Shown here piece after piece: positions 36,184 to 45,711 of a stretch of DNA of 64,000 nucleotides. Source of the stretch: Tateyamaria omphalii. GTDB taxonomy: Bacteria; Pseudomonadota; Alphaproteobacteria; Rhodobacterales; Rhodobacteraceae. Made by a program: the position numbers and the translations under genes. The DNA lies in contig NZ_CP019312.1 of assembly GCF_001969365.1 (NCBI RefSeq), positions 1,736,001-1,800,000 of the forward strand. Reading direction: 5' to 3'. The notes below the pieces were generated by a model. It was not told where the DNA came from. It was given only the letters and a program-made list of their open reading frames with translations, and made no database searches. Within the stretch, counting starts at the first letter, position 1, and every line of letters begins with the position of its first letter.

Positions 36184-38123
36184 GTAGGTGTCTCTTCGTC
36201 CAGCCGAACGAGCGCTGCGCCTGCGACGACCTGATCCCCTTCGGCGGCGAGCACTTCGGCCACGGTGCCGTCGCGTGCGGCCAAGAGGACGTGTTCCATC
36301 TTCATCGCTTCGAGGATGGCGAGCCTGTCCCCCTTAGCCACGGCCGCGCCCGGCATCGCAAAGACCGCTTTGACAAGACCCGGCATGGGCGCTTCGACCA
36401 CGTTGCCATCGCCCGCAGCGCTCGCAGCTACATCGAGCGGATCGACGATCTGGAAGGGGATAACGTATGCGTCAAAGACGGTTGCAGTGTCGCCTGCCAC
36501 ATGGACGTCCGGCATGGGATATCCGTCAATGATCCAGCGGTTTTGTTTGCGCAGCGCCGTACTAGGTGTGCCGTCGATATCCCACTGCAGCCTGTCGGCG
36601 TTCAGCACTTCGACGCTGCAGGTCAGCGCGTCGTCATTGTGCTTTAACGGGATGGTGCGGCGCAATGGCTGCCAGAGCGAGAACCCGGTGTCAGGCCCGG
36701 CGGAATCGAGGCCCGAGACCGCCATGGCCGCAGCAACCGCGTGACGTCGTTCGACGATCGGAGGCGCCACCAGCGTATCGATGTCGCGCGCAATGAGGCC
36801 CGTATCGACCTCACCTGCAGCGAATCCATCATGTGTGGCCAAAGCGCCCAGAAAGGCGAGGTTGGTGACAGTTCCGCCCACTTGCGTGCTTTCAAGCGCC
36901 CGCGCGAGCCGCTTGAGAGCAACGGCGCGCGTTGGCCCGTGCACGATGACCTTGGCAATCATCGGGTCATAATACGGGCTGATCTCGTCGCCTGCGCGCA
37001 CACCGCTGTCGGCCCTTGCGTCATCGGGGAATTGCAGGTGCGTGAGAGTGCCTGTGGCCGGCAGGAAGCCAGCGGGCACATCCTCGGCGTACAGCCGCGC
37101 CTCAAACGCGTGTCCGGTGATGGTCAGTTCATTCTGCATTTTGGGCAGTGGCTCACCAGATGCGACGCGCAGCTGCCATTCGACCAGATCGACGCCGGTG
37201 ATGGCCTCGGTCACAGGGTGTTCGACCTGCAGACGCGTGTTCATCTCCATGAAAAAGAAGCCGTCGGGGCGCAGCGGGCCGGAGCCGTCCACGATGAACT
37301 CGACCGTGCCTGCGCCCTTGTAGCCGATGGCCTCAGCCGCACGCACGGCAGCGTCGCCCATAGCATTGCGCATGTCAGTGGTCATGCCCGGTGCGGGGGC
37401 CTCTTCGATCACCTTTTGGTGGCGGCGTTGCAGGGAACAATCGCGCTCAAACAGATGCACGGCATGTGTGCCATCCCCAAACACCTGCACCTCGATATGG
37501 CGCGGGTGGGTGACAAATTTCTCAACCAGCACATCCGGGTTGCCAAAGGCGGTCTGCGCCTCACTGCGCGCGCTGGCCAGCGCATTGGCAAAATCGCCGG
37601 GGCCTTCGACAAGGCGCATGCCCTTGCCCCCGCCCCCAGCGACGGCCTTGATCAGAACGGGATAGCCGATCTTGTCCGCCTCAGCGGCAAGCAGATCATC
37701 GTCCTGATCCGTCCCGTGATAGCCTGGAACCACAGGCACGCCCGCCTTGACCATCAACGCCTTCGCCGCGTCCTTGAGGCCCATGGCGCGGATCGCGGAT
37801 GCCGAGGGGCCAATGAAGGTGACGCCCGCCGCCTCGACCGCATCCACGAAGTTGGGGTTTTCCGACAAAAAGCCATAGCCCGGGTGGATCGCGTCCGCAC
37901 CGGTGTCCAGCGCCGCCTGAATGATGACGTCGCCGCGCAGGTAGCTTTCGGCAGGGGCCGGACCGCCGATATGCAGGGCCATGTCCGCCATTTGCACATG
38001 TTTGGCGCAGGCATCCGCGTCGGAATAGACCGCCACACACCGCACGCCCATCGCTTGAGCGGTTTCCATGATCCGGCAGGCAATCTCGCCCCGGTTGGCA
38101 ATCAGGATTGTGTCAAACATCAT
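36180..38123 (-). CDS. mccA: Methylcrotonoyl-CoA carboxylase, biotin-carrying (alpha) subunit
   Basis: 647-aa subunit combining biotin carboxylase and biotin carrier domains. N-terminal ILIANRGEIACRIMETAQ, the ATP-grasp loop AVAGGGGKGMRLVEGPGDFA, RDCSLQRRHQKVIEEAPAP and EMNTRLQVEHPVTEAITGVD show the carboxylase; the biotin-accepting Lys608 is in LAILEAMKMEHVL near the C-terminus. Together with mccB just upstream it carboxylates 3-methylcrotonyl-CoA in leucine breakdown. The intervening ~93 bases contain an unusual sequence element (38136-38180). The GST gene overlaps its stop. Confidence 0.95.
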   Translation of the reverse strand: MMFDTILIANRGEIACRIMETAQAMGVRCVAVYSDADACAKHVQMADMALHIGGPAPAESYLRGDVIIQAALDTGADAIHPGYGFLSENPNFVDAVEAAGVTFIGPSASAIRAMGLKDAAKALMVKAGVPVVPGYHGTDQDDDLLAAEADKIGYPVLIKAVAGGGGKGMRLVEGPGDFANALASARSEAQTAFGNPDVLVEKFVTHPRHIEVQVFGDGTHAVHLFERDCSLQRRHQKVIEEAPAPGMTTDMRNAMGDAAVRAAEAIGYKGAGTVEFIVDGSGPLRPDGFFFMEMNTRLQVEHPVTEAITGVDLVEWQLRVASGEPLPKMQNELTITGHAFEARLYAEDVPAGFLPATGTLTHLQFPDDARADSGVRAGDEISPYYDPMIAKVIVHGPTRAVALKRLARALESTQVGGTVTNLAFLGALATHDGFAAGEVDTGLIARDIDTLVAPPIVERRHAVAAAMAVSGLDSAGPDTGFSLWQPLRRTIPLKHNDDALTCSVEVLNADRLQWDIDGTPSTALRKQNRWIIDGYPMPDVHVAGDTATVFDAYVIPFQIVDPLDVAASAAGDGNVVEAPMPGLVKAVFAMPGAAVAKGDRLAILEAMKMEHVLLAARDGTVAEVLAAEGDQVVAGAALVRLDEETPT

Positions 38124-38135
38124 GGCCCTTCTGTG

Positions 38136-38180
38136 CTTCTTCTGGCCAAAAATACTTCGGGGAGCGCGAGGAGTTGGCCC
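38136..38180 (-). repeat. Intergenic element between mccB and mccA
   Basis: On the minus strand the gap contains GGCCAA and TTGGCC arms 24 bases apart around CTCCCCGAAGTATTTTTGGC. I recall very similar wording (a CCCCGxAGTATTTTTGGCCAGA core) recurring between genes in Rhodobacteraceae genomes, which would make this one copy of a dispersed intergenic repeat. That recollection cannot be tested here, and no second copy is seen in the window. Confidence 0.4.
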
Positions 38181-38216
38181 CTTGCTCCGTTAGTCGCAAC
38201 ACGTGGCAACGCAACA

Positions 38217-39821
<1,605 letters not shown>

Positions 39822-39859
39822 TGTGCGTCTCCTGCTGACAGTCTTGATCTGGACGCTTC

Positions 39860-39870
39860 AACGTGACGTT
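39860..39870 (-). promoter_or_regulatory. Inverted repeat AACGT-N-ACGTT ahead of mccB
   Basis: AACGTGACGTT is a perfect 5+5 palindrome lying 39-49 bases before the mccB ATG. Its ACGT-rich form recalls operators of MerR-type leucine/isovalerate catabolic regulators (LiuR), but that link is weak and by memory. Confidence 0.3.
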
Positions 39871-39883
39871 TCATGCCCGGCGC

Positions 39884-39897
39884 TTGACCTGTGTCAA
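39884..39897. promoter_or_regulatory. FNR/FnrL-type box between mccB and ompW
   Basis: TTGACCTGTGTCAA is a perfect TTGAC-N4-GTCAA palindrome in the divergent gap. It sits 62-75 bases upstream of the OmpW-family gene, at a position suitable for activation. On the other strand it overlaps TTGACA, a good -35 for mccB, where binding would repress. OmpW-type porins are known FNR targets in enterobacteria. Confidence 0.6.
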
Positions 39898-39958
39898 CGC
39901 GGATCATCCAAAGATCTGAAACACTTGGCCTTACATAATGACGTGATTGGACAAGAAC

Positions 39959-40564
39959 ATGAAACACACACTCCGCATCACCACCGCCGCCCTGACCCTT
40001 GCCGCCCTGAGCACCGGCGCCTTTGCGCAGAACCAGGGCGACTTTACCCTTGGCGTTGGGCTTGGCGGCGTTTTCCCGACGTCCGGCAATGGCACCCTCG
40101 CTGGGGCAGAGGCCGACATCGACGATGGTTATGCCCTGACCATCACAGGCGAATATTTCATCTGGGACAATGTGGGCATTGAGTTGCTCGCGGCGACCCC
40201 GTTCGAGCATGATATCGACCTGGCAGGTATCGGTTTCGCAGGCTCGATCAATCACCTGCCGCCCACCCTGTCGGTCAACTACCACTTTCCCACGGACACT
40301 GCATGGAAGCCCTATCTGGGTATCGGTGTGAACTACACCACCTTCTTTGACGAGGAATCTCCGCTTGGGAATCTGGAGCTGGACAACAGCTGGGGTGTTG
40401 CGGTGCAGGCCGGCGTGGACTACGCGTTCAGCGACAAGGACGCGTTCCGGGCCAACATCCGCTGGATCGACATCGACAGCGACGTGACCCTGGATGGGGC
40501 TCAGATCGGCACGGCGGAGATTGATCCCATCGTGCTCAACTTCGCTTATGTGCGGAAGTTCTGA
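39959..40564 (+). CDS. OmpW-family outer membrane protein
   Basis: 201-aa small beta-barrel. A signal peptide (KHTLRITTAALTLAALSTGA, cleavage after AFA, residue 23) precedes alternating beta strands: GDFTLGVGLGGVFPTSG, YALTITGEYFIWDNVGIELL, LPPTLSVNYHFPTDTAWKPY-LGIGVNYTTFFDEE and a C-terminal strand ending YVRKF with a terminal Phe. This matches the OmpW/AlkL family of eight-stranded barrels that let small hydrophobic molecules pass. The ATG at 39959 starts the signal peptide; the frame's TTG at 39947 is not needed. It is convergent with the acyl-CoA synthetase gene, 14 bases apart. Confidence 0.92.
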   Translation: MKHTLRITTAALTLAALSTGAFAQNQGDFTLGVGLGGVFPTSGNGTLAGAEADIDDGYALTITGEYFIWDNVGIELLAATPFEHDIDLAGIGFAGSINHLPPTLSVNYHFPTDTAWKPYLGIGVNYTTFFDEESPLGNLELDNSWGVAVQAGVDYAFSDKDAFRANIRWIDIDSDVTLDGAQIGTAEIDPIVLNFAYVRKF

Positions 40565-40578
40565 CCGGGAGGGGCGCG

Positions 40579-42045
40579 TCATGCCTGCGCCTCGCGTGCG
40601 GCGCGCGCCCTGAGTTCCTTGCGAATGACCTTGCCCGTGACCGTCATGGGCAAGGCATCCACAAATTCAATTTCCCTTGGATACGAATAGCTTGCAAGCC
40701 GTTCTTTGACGTGATCCTGCAAGGCTATGCCGGATGGGCTGCGCCCTTGTTTTGGCACGACGTATGCCTTTACAATCTCTGTCCTTAGGGGATCGGGTTT
40801 GCCCACCACCCCGACAGTGGCAACATCCGGGTGGGTCAGCAGGCAATCTTCGATCTCTGACGGGCCGATGCGGTATCCGGCGGACGTGATCACATCATCG
40901 TCCCGTCCGACAAAACGGATGTCCTCTCCGTCTTGTTGGCCGCGATCTCCGATCAGCATCCAGTCACCCCGGAATTTCGCCGCGGTAGCAACGGGCCGTT
41001 GCCAGTATTCCAGCATCATTGACGGTGCGCCGCGCTTTACCGCAATATCGCCCTCTTCGTCCGTTATGTTGCCGTCCGCATCAATCACCGCGACGTCAAA
41101 GCCCGGCACGGCGCGGCCCATACACCCCGGTTTGGTGTCGTAGCGGGCGGTACAGGACGTCACCACCATGTTGCATTCGGTCTGCCCGTAGAACTCGTTG
41201 ATCGTGACGCCGAGCGCATCGTGCCCCCACGACAGCATTTCCGCGCCCAGCGGTTCGCCGCCGCTGGCGACCGAGCGCAGGCCGGTGATACGGGCCCCTT
41301 CAGCCTTGAGCATCCGCAGCGCAGTTGGCGGGAAAAACACATTTTTCACAGCAGCATGTGCGATGATATTGATGCACTCATCAACCTCGAATCGACGCAT
41401 ACGGGACGCAACCACTGGTACGCCCATGACAAGGCCGGGCATCAGCACATCGAAGAGCCCCCCGATCCAGGCCCAATCAGCGGGTGTCCAAATGCAGTCA
41501 CCGGGTTGGCCCAGATCGTCATGGCTGAGACGCACCCCCGGCAGATGCCCGTCCAGCACGCCATGTCCATGCAGTGCGCCCTTGGGCGCGCCTGTGGTGC
41601 CCGATGTGTAGATCAGGACGGCAGGCGTTTCAGCCGTCGCTGGCGCAAACGGAACCGGATCACCGGGAATACCGGCTGTATCTGCCATCCAGCAGGTTGC
41701 AAGCTCCCCCACCAGGGACGCGCCCTCGGCGTCTGTCAGCACGAGTGCTGCGCCTGCGTCCTCGATGCGGGTGCGCAGGGCATCTTGCCTGAACAACTTG
41801 AACAAGGGCACTGAAATCGCGCCTGCTTTCCAGATCGCGAGATGTGCCGCAGCACACCATGGCGTTTGTGACAGAAGGACACCGACCCGGTCGCCGGCAT
41901 TCACATGTAATTGCAAGGCGCGGGCCAACCCATCGACCATCTCGGACAACTGGCCGAACCTCACGTCCTGGCGGTGACCTGCGCCAAAGTCGATGATCGC
42001 GACCTGCTCGCGCCGGTGATCTAGGCACTGAAATGCCATGTTCAT
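40579..42045 (-). CDS. Acyl-CoA synthetase (AMP-forming)
   Basis: 488-aa ANL-superfamily enzyme. The adenylate-forming P-loop is LIYTSGTTGAPKGALHGHG; further motifs are ITGLRSVASGGEPLGAEM, INEFYGQTECNMVV, GDWMLIGDRG and FVGRDDDVITSAGYRIGPSE, ending VTGKVIRKELR with the catalytic lysine. Length suits a short/medium-chain acyl-CoA synthetase. It is transcribed with ivd via a small coupled ORF, suggesting activation of branched or short-chain acids that feed isovaleryl-CoA metabolism. The ATG at 42045 overlaps the stop of that ORF (ATGA). Confidence 0.92.
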   Translation of the reverse strand: MNMAFQCLDHRREQVAIIDFGAGHRQDVRFGQLSEMVDGLARALQLHVNAGDRVGVLLSQTPWCAAAHLAIWKAGAISVPLFKLFRQDALRTRIEDAGAALVLTDAEGASLVGELATCWMADTAGIPGDPVPFAPATAETPAVLIYTSGTTGAPKGALHGHGVLDGHLPGVRLSHDDLGQPGDCIWTPADWAWIGGLFDVLMPGLVMGVPVVASRMRRFEVDECINIIAHAAVKNVFFPPTALRMLKAEGARITGLRSVASGGEPLGAEMLSWGHDALGVTINEFYGQTECNMVVTSCTARYDTKPGCMGRAVPGFDVAVIDADGNITDEEGDIAVKRGAPSMMLEYWQRPVATAAKFRGDWMLIGDRGQQDGEDIRFVGRDDDVITSAGYRIGPSEIEDCLLTHPDVATVGVVGKPDPLRTEIVKAYVVPKQGRSPSGIALQDHVKERLASYSYPREIEFVDALPMTVTGKVIRKELRARAAREAQA

Positions 42046-42317
42046 ATGCCGCCCTCCAGATCGACAACAGACAGGCTGCCCCACCGGTCGACCGCATAGA
42101 GGATCCCGGCACAGCGCACGTAGAAGACGGCGCCGTCCTCGCCTGGCCAACCGACACATTGGCTACGATCGCCGCCATGTTGGGCCACATGCGCGTCGGC
42201 AACAGATTCGATCACACCACTGGCATCCAGGGTCACCTGCCGCTGCCCCAGCCAGAACCCGCCAAGGGCCGCCAGAACAATAAGTACAGCCGTGGTGATA
42301 ATGACCTGCCGCGGCAT
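42042..42317 (-). CDS. Small membrane-anchored protein between ivd and the acyl-CoA synthetase
   Basis: 91-aa protein with one N-terminal hydrophobic helix (VIITTAVLIVLAALGGFWLG) and a ~65-residue periplasmic-side domain containing two Cys (SQCVGWPGEDGAVFYVRCAG), which could form a disulfide. No family is recognised. Its ATG lies in the ivd stop region (TGATG) and its stop overlaps the synthetase start (ATGA), so all three genes are translationally coupled. No enzymatic motif. Confidence 0.68.
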   Translation of the reverse strand: MPRQVIITTAVLIVLAALGGFWLGQRQVTLDASGVIESVADAHVAQHGGDRSQCVGWPGEDGAVFYVRCAGILYAVDRWGSLSVVDLEGGI

Positions 42318-43480
42318 CACATCATCGCCGAGACCAGTTCACGGCCCACCAGCATGCGCCGGATCTCCGACGTGCCCGCGCCGATCTCCATCAGCTTGGC
42401 GTCGCGGAAGATGCGGGCGACGGGCGCGTCGTTCAGGAACCCGGCGCCGCCCATGGCCTGCACGGCCTGATGCGCCTGTTTCATGGCCTCTTCGGAAGCG
42501 TAAAGGCAGCAGGCCGCCGCGTCCTGGCGCGTGACCTCGCCCCGGTCGCAGGCCTTGGCCACTTCGTAGACATAAGCGCGGGCAGAGTTCATCGCGGCAT
42601 ACATATCCGCGATCTTTCCCTGCATCAGCTGAAAGTTCCCGATAGGCTGGCCAAACTGCTTGCGCTCGCTGACATAGGGCATGACCTCGTCCAGACAGGC
42701 GGCCATTATGCCAAGGCCAATCCCCGCCAGCACCACGCGTTCGTAGTCGAGACCAGACATGAGAACGGCAACACCGCGCCCTTCTTCACCCAGAATATTC
42801 TCGAACGGGACTTCCACATCTTCAAAGATCAACTCGCCCGTATTTGAACCACGCATGCCGAGCTTGTCAAAATGGGGCGAAGTGGAAAAACCCTTCATCT
42901 CTTTTTCAATCAGAAATGCGGTCATGCCCCGGGGGCCAGCCTGAGGATCCGTCTTGGCATAAACCACCAGCGTGTCGGCGTCGGGGCCATTGGTGATCCA
43001 GTATTTCGTACCGTTGAGTATAAAGCGATCATTCCGCTTTTCGGCCTTCAACTTCATCGACACCACGTCGGAACCGGCGCCCGCCTCGGACATGGCCAGC
43101 GCGCCAACATGCTGGCCGCTGACGAGACCGGGCAGATAGTGCGCCTTTTGCTCGGGCGTGGCGTTCAGCTTGATCTGGTTGACGCAGAGGTTGGAGTGCG
43201 CGCCGTAGCTGAGCGAGACCGAGGCGCTGGCGCGCGCAATCTCTTCGATGGTGACGGTGTGGGCGAGATAACCCATGCCGGCCCCACCGTCCTCTTCGTT
43301 TACGGTGATGCCCAGAAGGCCCAATTCGCCCATCTCGGGCCAAAGCTCCGACGGAAAGTTGTTATCACTGTCGATCTTGGCGGCCATCGGTTTGACACGG
43401 TCCTGCGCCCAGCGATGCACCATTTCGCGCAGCGCGCCGATGTCTTCGCCCAGATCGAATGCCATGGATGCGTGGAACAT
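42317..43480 (-). CDS. ivd: Isovaleryl-CoA dehydrogenase
   Basis: 387-aa FAD-dependent acyl-CoA dehydrogenase that converts isovaleryl-CoA to 3-methylcrotonyl-CoA, the substrate of MccAB. Signatures: ALAMSEAGAGSDVVSMKLKA, KYWITNGPDADTLVVYAKTD, FEDVEVPFENILGEEGRGV, the catalytic-base region LDYERVVLAGIGLGIMAACL and the C-terminal ARIFRDAKLMEIGAGTSEIR. The ATG at 43480 starts the homologous N-terminus. A TGAAC-N4-GTTCA inverted repeat lies ~30-43 bases upstream. Adjacent leucine pathway genes support isovaleryl specificity over a generic acyl-CoA dehydrogenase. Confidence 0.93.
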   Translation of the reverse strand: MFHASMAFDLGEDIGALREMVHRWAQDRVKPMAAKIDSDNNFPSELWPEMGELGLLGITVNEEDGGAGMGYLAHTVTIEEIARASASVSLSYGAHSNLCVNQIKLNATPEQKAHYLPGLVSGQHVGALAMSEAGAGSDVVSMKLKAEKRNDRFILNGTKYWITNGPDADTLVVYAKTDPQAGPRGMTAFLIEKEMKGFSTSPHFDKLGMRGSNTGELIFEDVEVPFENILGEEGRGVAVLMSGLDYERVVLAGIGLGIMAACLDEVMPYVSERKQFGQPIGNFQLMQGKIADMYAAMNSARAYVYEVAKACDRGEVTRQDAAACCLYASEEAMKQAHQAVQAMGGAGFLNDAPVARIFRDAKLMEIGAGTSEIRRMLVGRELVSAMM

Positions 43481-43509
43481 GGGCCCTCCCCCGATATTCA
43501 CCCGTAAAT

Positions 43510-43523
43510 TGAACGGTTGTTCA
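43510..43523. promoter_or_regulatory. Inverted repeat upstream of ivd, candidate operator
   Basis: TGAACGGTTGTTCA has perfect 5-bp arms around a 4-base centre. Palindromes of this form are usual for TetR-type acyl-CoA-responsive regulators. It lies between ivd and the convergent end of the EF-hand gene; regulator not identified. Confidence 0.4.
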
Positions 43524-43579
43524 TAAATAGCGGGGAAGGGTTAACATGTCGAGTCCCGGCCCGGACCCGTCAGCGGAGT

Positions 43580-44302
43580 TTAGTGGTCCATGAACTCGCG
43601 CATGCTGACGCGACCATCGCCATCGGCATCCACGAACTCGATGATTTCGGGCACCTTGGCAGAACTCTGCATGCCGATAGCGGCACGGCATTCTGCGCTG
43701 ATCTTTGCCTCGTCCACGCGGTAGGCGGCGGCAAGCTCTGCCTCGGTCACAAAGCCGTTGCCGTCGGCATCAGCCTCTACAAAATCGCTGGCGCGCTGGC
43801 GTTCATAGGACGCGACGTATTCCTTGAGCGTGACGACACCGTCCAGATCGGAATCATAGAATTCCATATGCCCATCCGCCAGCATCTCTGGCGTCGCGTC
43901 CCAGCGCTCTTGCCATTGTGTGCCTTCGCAGGCAGGCGGCACATCGGCTTTCGCGATACGGTGGGTCATGTCCGTCACAAGCTCGTCGTAGTTAACGATA
44001 CCGTCACGGTTCGCATCAAGCGCGCGGAAATTGCCTTTGAAGTCGGTCCTGGCCTCGGCACCTGCGAGCGACACGGATACGAGAACGAACACGGTTACGG
44101 CGACCGGCGCACCGGCAAACATTGTTTTGCTCCACATGGGGGCCTCCTTGGTTACAAGTCGAGGCACGGCATCTTCGGCAATCAATCGGCGCAAGGCAGC
44201 ACTCATGGATTCTCCGCGCGCCGCCGCGCGGGCGGCAAAGGCGGATTTCTCACTTAGGCTCACCCGAACTTCGAGCGTTTCGGATTTCTTTTCTTGGCGC
44301 AT
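43580..44302 (-). CDS. EF-hand protein with ribbon-helix-helix-like N-terminal extension
   Basis: The frame from ATG 44302 encodes 240 aa. Residues 8-45 (SETLEVRVSLSEKSAFAARA, then ESMSAALRRLIAED) resemble a ribbon-helix-helix antitoxin-type segment. One hydrophobic helix (~62-80, FAGAPVAVTVFVLVSVSLAG) follows, then a calcium-binding part with four EF-hand loops: DANRDGIVNYDE (96-107), DSDLDGVVTLKE, DADGNGFVTEAE and DADGDGRVSMRE. A second ATG at 44137 (Met56) has a perfect AAGGAGG site 5 bases ahead and would give a 185-aa exported EF-hand protein in which the helix is a signal peptide. The shorter form is the more conventional product; the longer would be a membrane-tethered RHH protein with a periplasmic calcium sensor. 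No clear ribosome-binding site precedes 44302. Confidence 0.8.
   Translation of the reverse strand: MRQEKKSETLEVRVSLSEKSAFAARAAARGESMSAALRRLIAEDAVPRLVTKEAPMWSKTMFAGAPVAVTVFVLVSVSLAGAEARTDFKGNFRALDANRDGIVNYDELVTDMTHRIAKADVPPACEGTQWQERWDATPEMLADGHMEFYDSDLDGVVTLKEYVASYERQRASDFVEADADGNGFVTEAELAAAYRVDEAKISAECRAAIGMQSSAKVPEIIEFVDADGDGRVSMREFMDH
44143..44149 (-). promoter_or_regulatory. Perfect internal ribosome-binding site in the EF-hand gene
   Basis: AAGGAGG on the minus strand, 5 bases before the ATG at 44137, inside the longer open frame. It decides the start of the shorter, signal-peptide-bearing EF-hand protein. Confidence 0.7.
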
Positions 44303-44433
44303 GGTCGATTGCTTGATGGGATAACGTGCTGCCTGCAACAGGTCACATGTGGTATACCAGATGCTACCATCACCATGCCGGGACGCACGCGATTTCGTGT
44401 CCGGACATGTGTTTTAGGCGGAAATGCGTCGGT

Positions 44434-45633
44434 TCAGGCCATGCCGCGATTGTGGGCGCGCGAGACCTCATCCCGGATGATGCGCGCAATCAACGCGCAA
44501 TCGTCCAGACTGAAGGTGAGCGGCACGCGCAGGTCGACGATTCCCGCCAGCACGCGGTCGCTGGCCGCCATGGGTTTCGACGGCGCATAGCGCCAGCTGT
44601 CATAGCGGCTGGTGAAGGCGACGGGTTCAGCAGCCCCGAACCACTTCAATTCGACCCCACGGGCAGCGCATTTGGCCACCACGTCACGCACAGCCGAGGC
44701 GGCCCAGTCAAGCAGCAGGAACTGGAAGGACGAGCCGACGATTGTTTCCTCGTCTGGTCGTTCAATCACGGTGAGGCCGGGCGTATCGCGCAGACCCTCT
44801 TCGAGCGCATAGTAGCGGTCATTCCAGCGCCGGCATTGCGTTGCCAGATCGGCCACTTGCGGGCGCAGGATCGCCGCGCGCAGGTTGTCCATGCGGCCCG
44901 ATATGTTGGGTATGTGGTACTTGATGTCGTCAAACGCCTCTTTCGGCGGAGCGGCGAGGTGGCGTTCATAGAGCATATAGCTGCCCGACAGCATGACCGC
45001 CTTGGCCGCGAGATGCGGGTCGTCTGTGACGAGAAAACCGCCCTCGCCCGCGTTGACGTGTTTGTAGGTCTGGCACGAATAGCACCCGATGGCCCCGTGC
45101 CGCCCTGAAGGCGTGCCGTTCCAGGCAGCACCCATGGTATGGGCGCAATCCTCGATCACGGTCACGCCAGCCGCGTCGCACATGGCCATGAGCCGGTCCA
45201 TGTCGCAAATATGCCCGCGCATGTGGCTGAGGAGCAGAACACGTGCCTCGCCCAGCTTGGCTTCAAGATCATCAAGGTCGATGGTCAGGCTTTCGGTGAC
45301 GCCAACGAAAACGGGGATCGCACCAAGCGATGCGATGGCTCCGGGCACCGGTGCAAGGGTGAAGGCGTTCGACAGCACCGTGTCGCCCGGCGTAACTCCG
45401 ACGGCGCGCAAGGCAGTCGCCATCGCATAGCCACCCGAGGCGACTGCCAGGCAGTATTGTGATCCGACCGAAGCCGCAAACTCCTGCTCGAGCAGCGCGG
45501 TTTCGGAGTGTTCACCAGCAGCAGTGTTGTAGCGGTGCAGGCGCCCGTGCCGCATGACTGCAATGGCGGCCTCGATCCCCGCTTCGGGGATGGGCTCTTG
45601 CTGGGTGAAACTTCCGTTGAAACGCTCTGTCAT
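44434..45633 (-). CDS. DegT/DnrJ/EryC1/StrS-type aminotransferase
   Basis: 399-aa fold-type I PLP enzyme of the family that makes amino sugars and related compounds. Features: QYCLAVASGGYAMATALRAV, SNAFTLAPVPGAIASLGAIP, the cofactor Asp region VTVIEDCAHTMGAAWNGTPS and the PLP-lysine segment YSCQTYKHVNAGEGGFLVTD. Length is normal. It stands alone on its strand, with no sugar-nucleotide gene beside it, so the substrate cannot be inferred; surface polysaccharide or secondary-metabolite use is possible. Confidence 0.88.
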   Translation of the reverse strand: MTERFNGSFTQQEPIPEAGIEAAIAVMRHGRLHRYNTAAGEHSETALLEQEFAASVGSQYCLAVASGGYAMATALRAVGVTPGDTVLSNAFTLAPVPGAIASLGAIPVFVGVTESLTIDLDDLEAKLGEARVLLLSHMRGHICDMDRLMAMCDAAGVTVIEDCAHTMGAAWNGTPSGRHGAIGCYSCQTYKHVNAGEGGFLVTDDPHLAAKAVMLSGSYMLYERHLAAPPKEAFDDIKYHIPNISGRMDNLRAAILRPQVADLATQCRRWNDRYYALEEGLRDTPGLTVIERPDEETIVGSSFQFLLLDWAASAVRDVVAKCAARGVELKWFGAAEPVAFTSRYDSWRYAPSKPMAASDRVLAGIVDLRVPLTFSLDDCALIARIIRDEVSRAHNRGMA

Positions 45634-45711
45634 GGGCTGTTTGTGAAATGCGGCGCGAGACCCGTCAAGATGCCGGCGCCCGATTTCGGAAACTGAAACA
45701 CCAACTGACGA

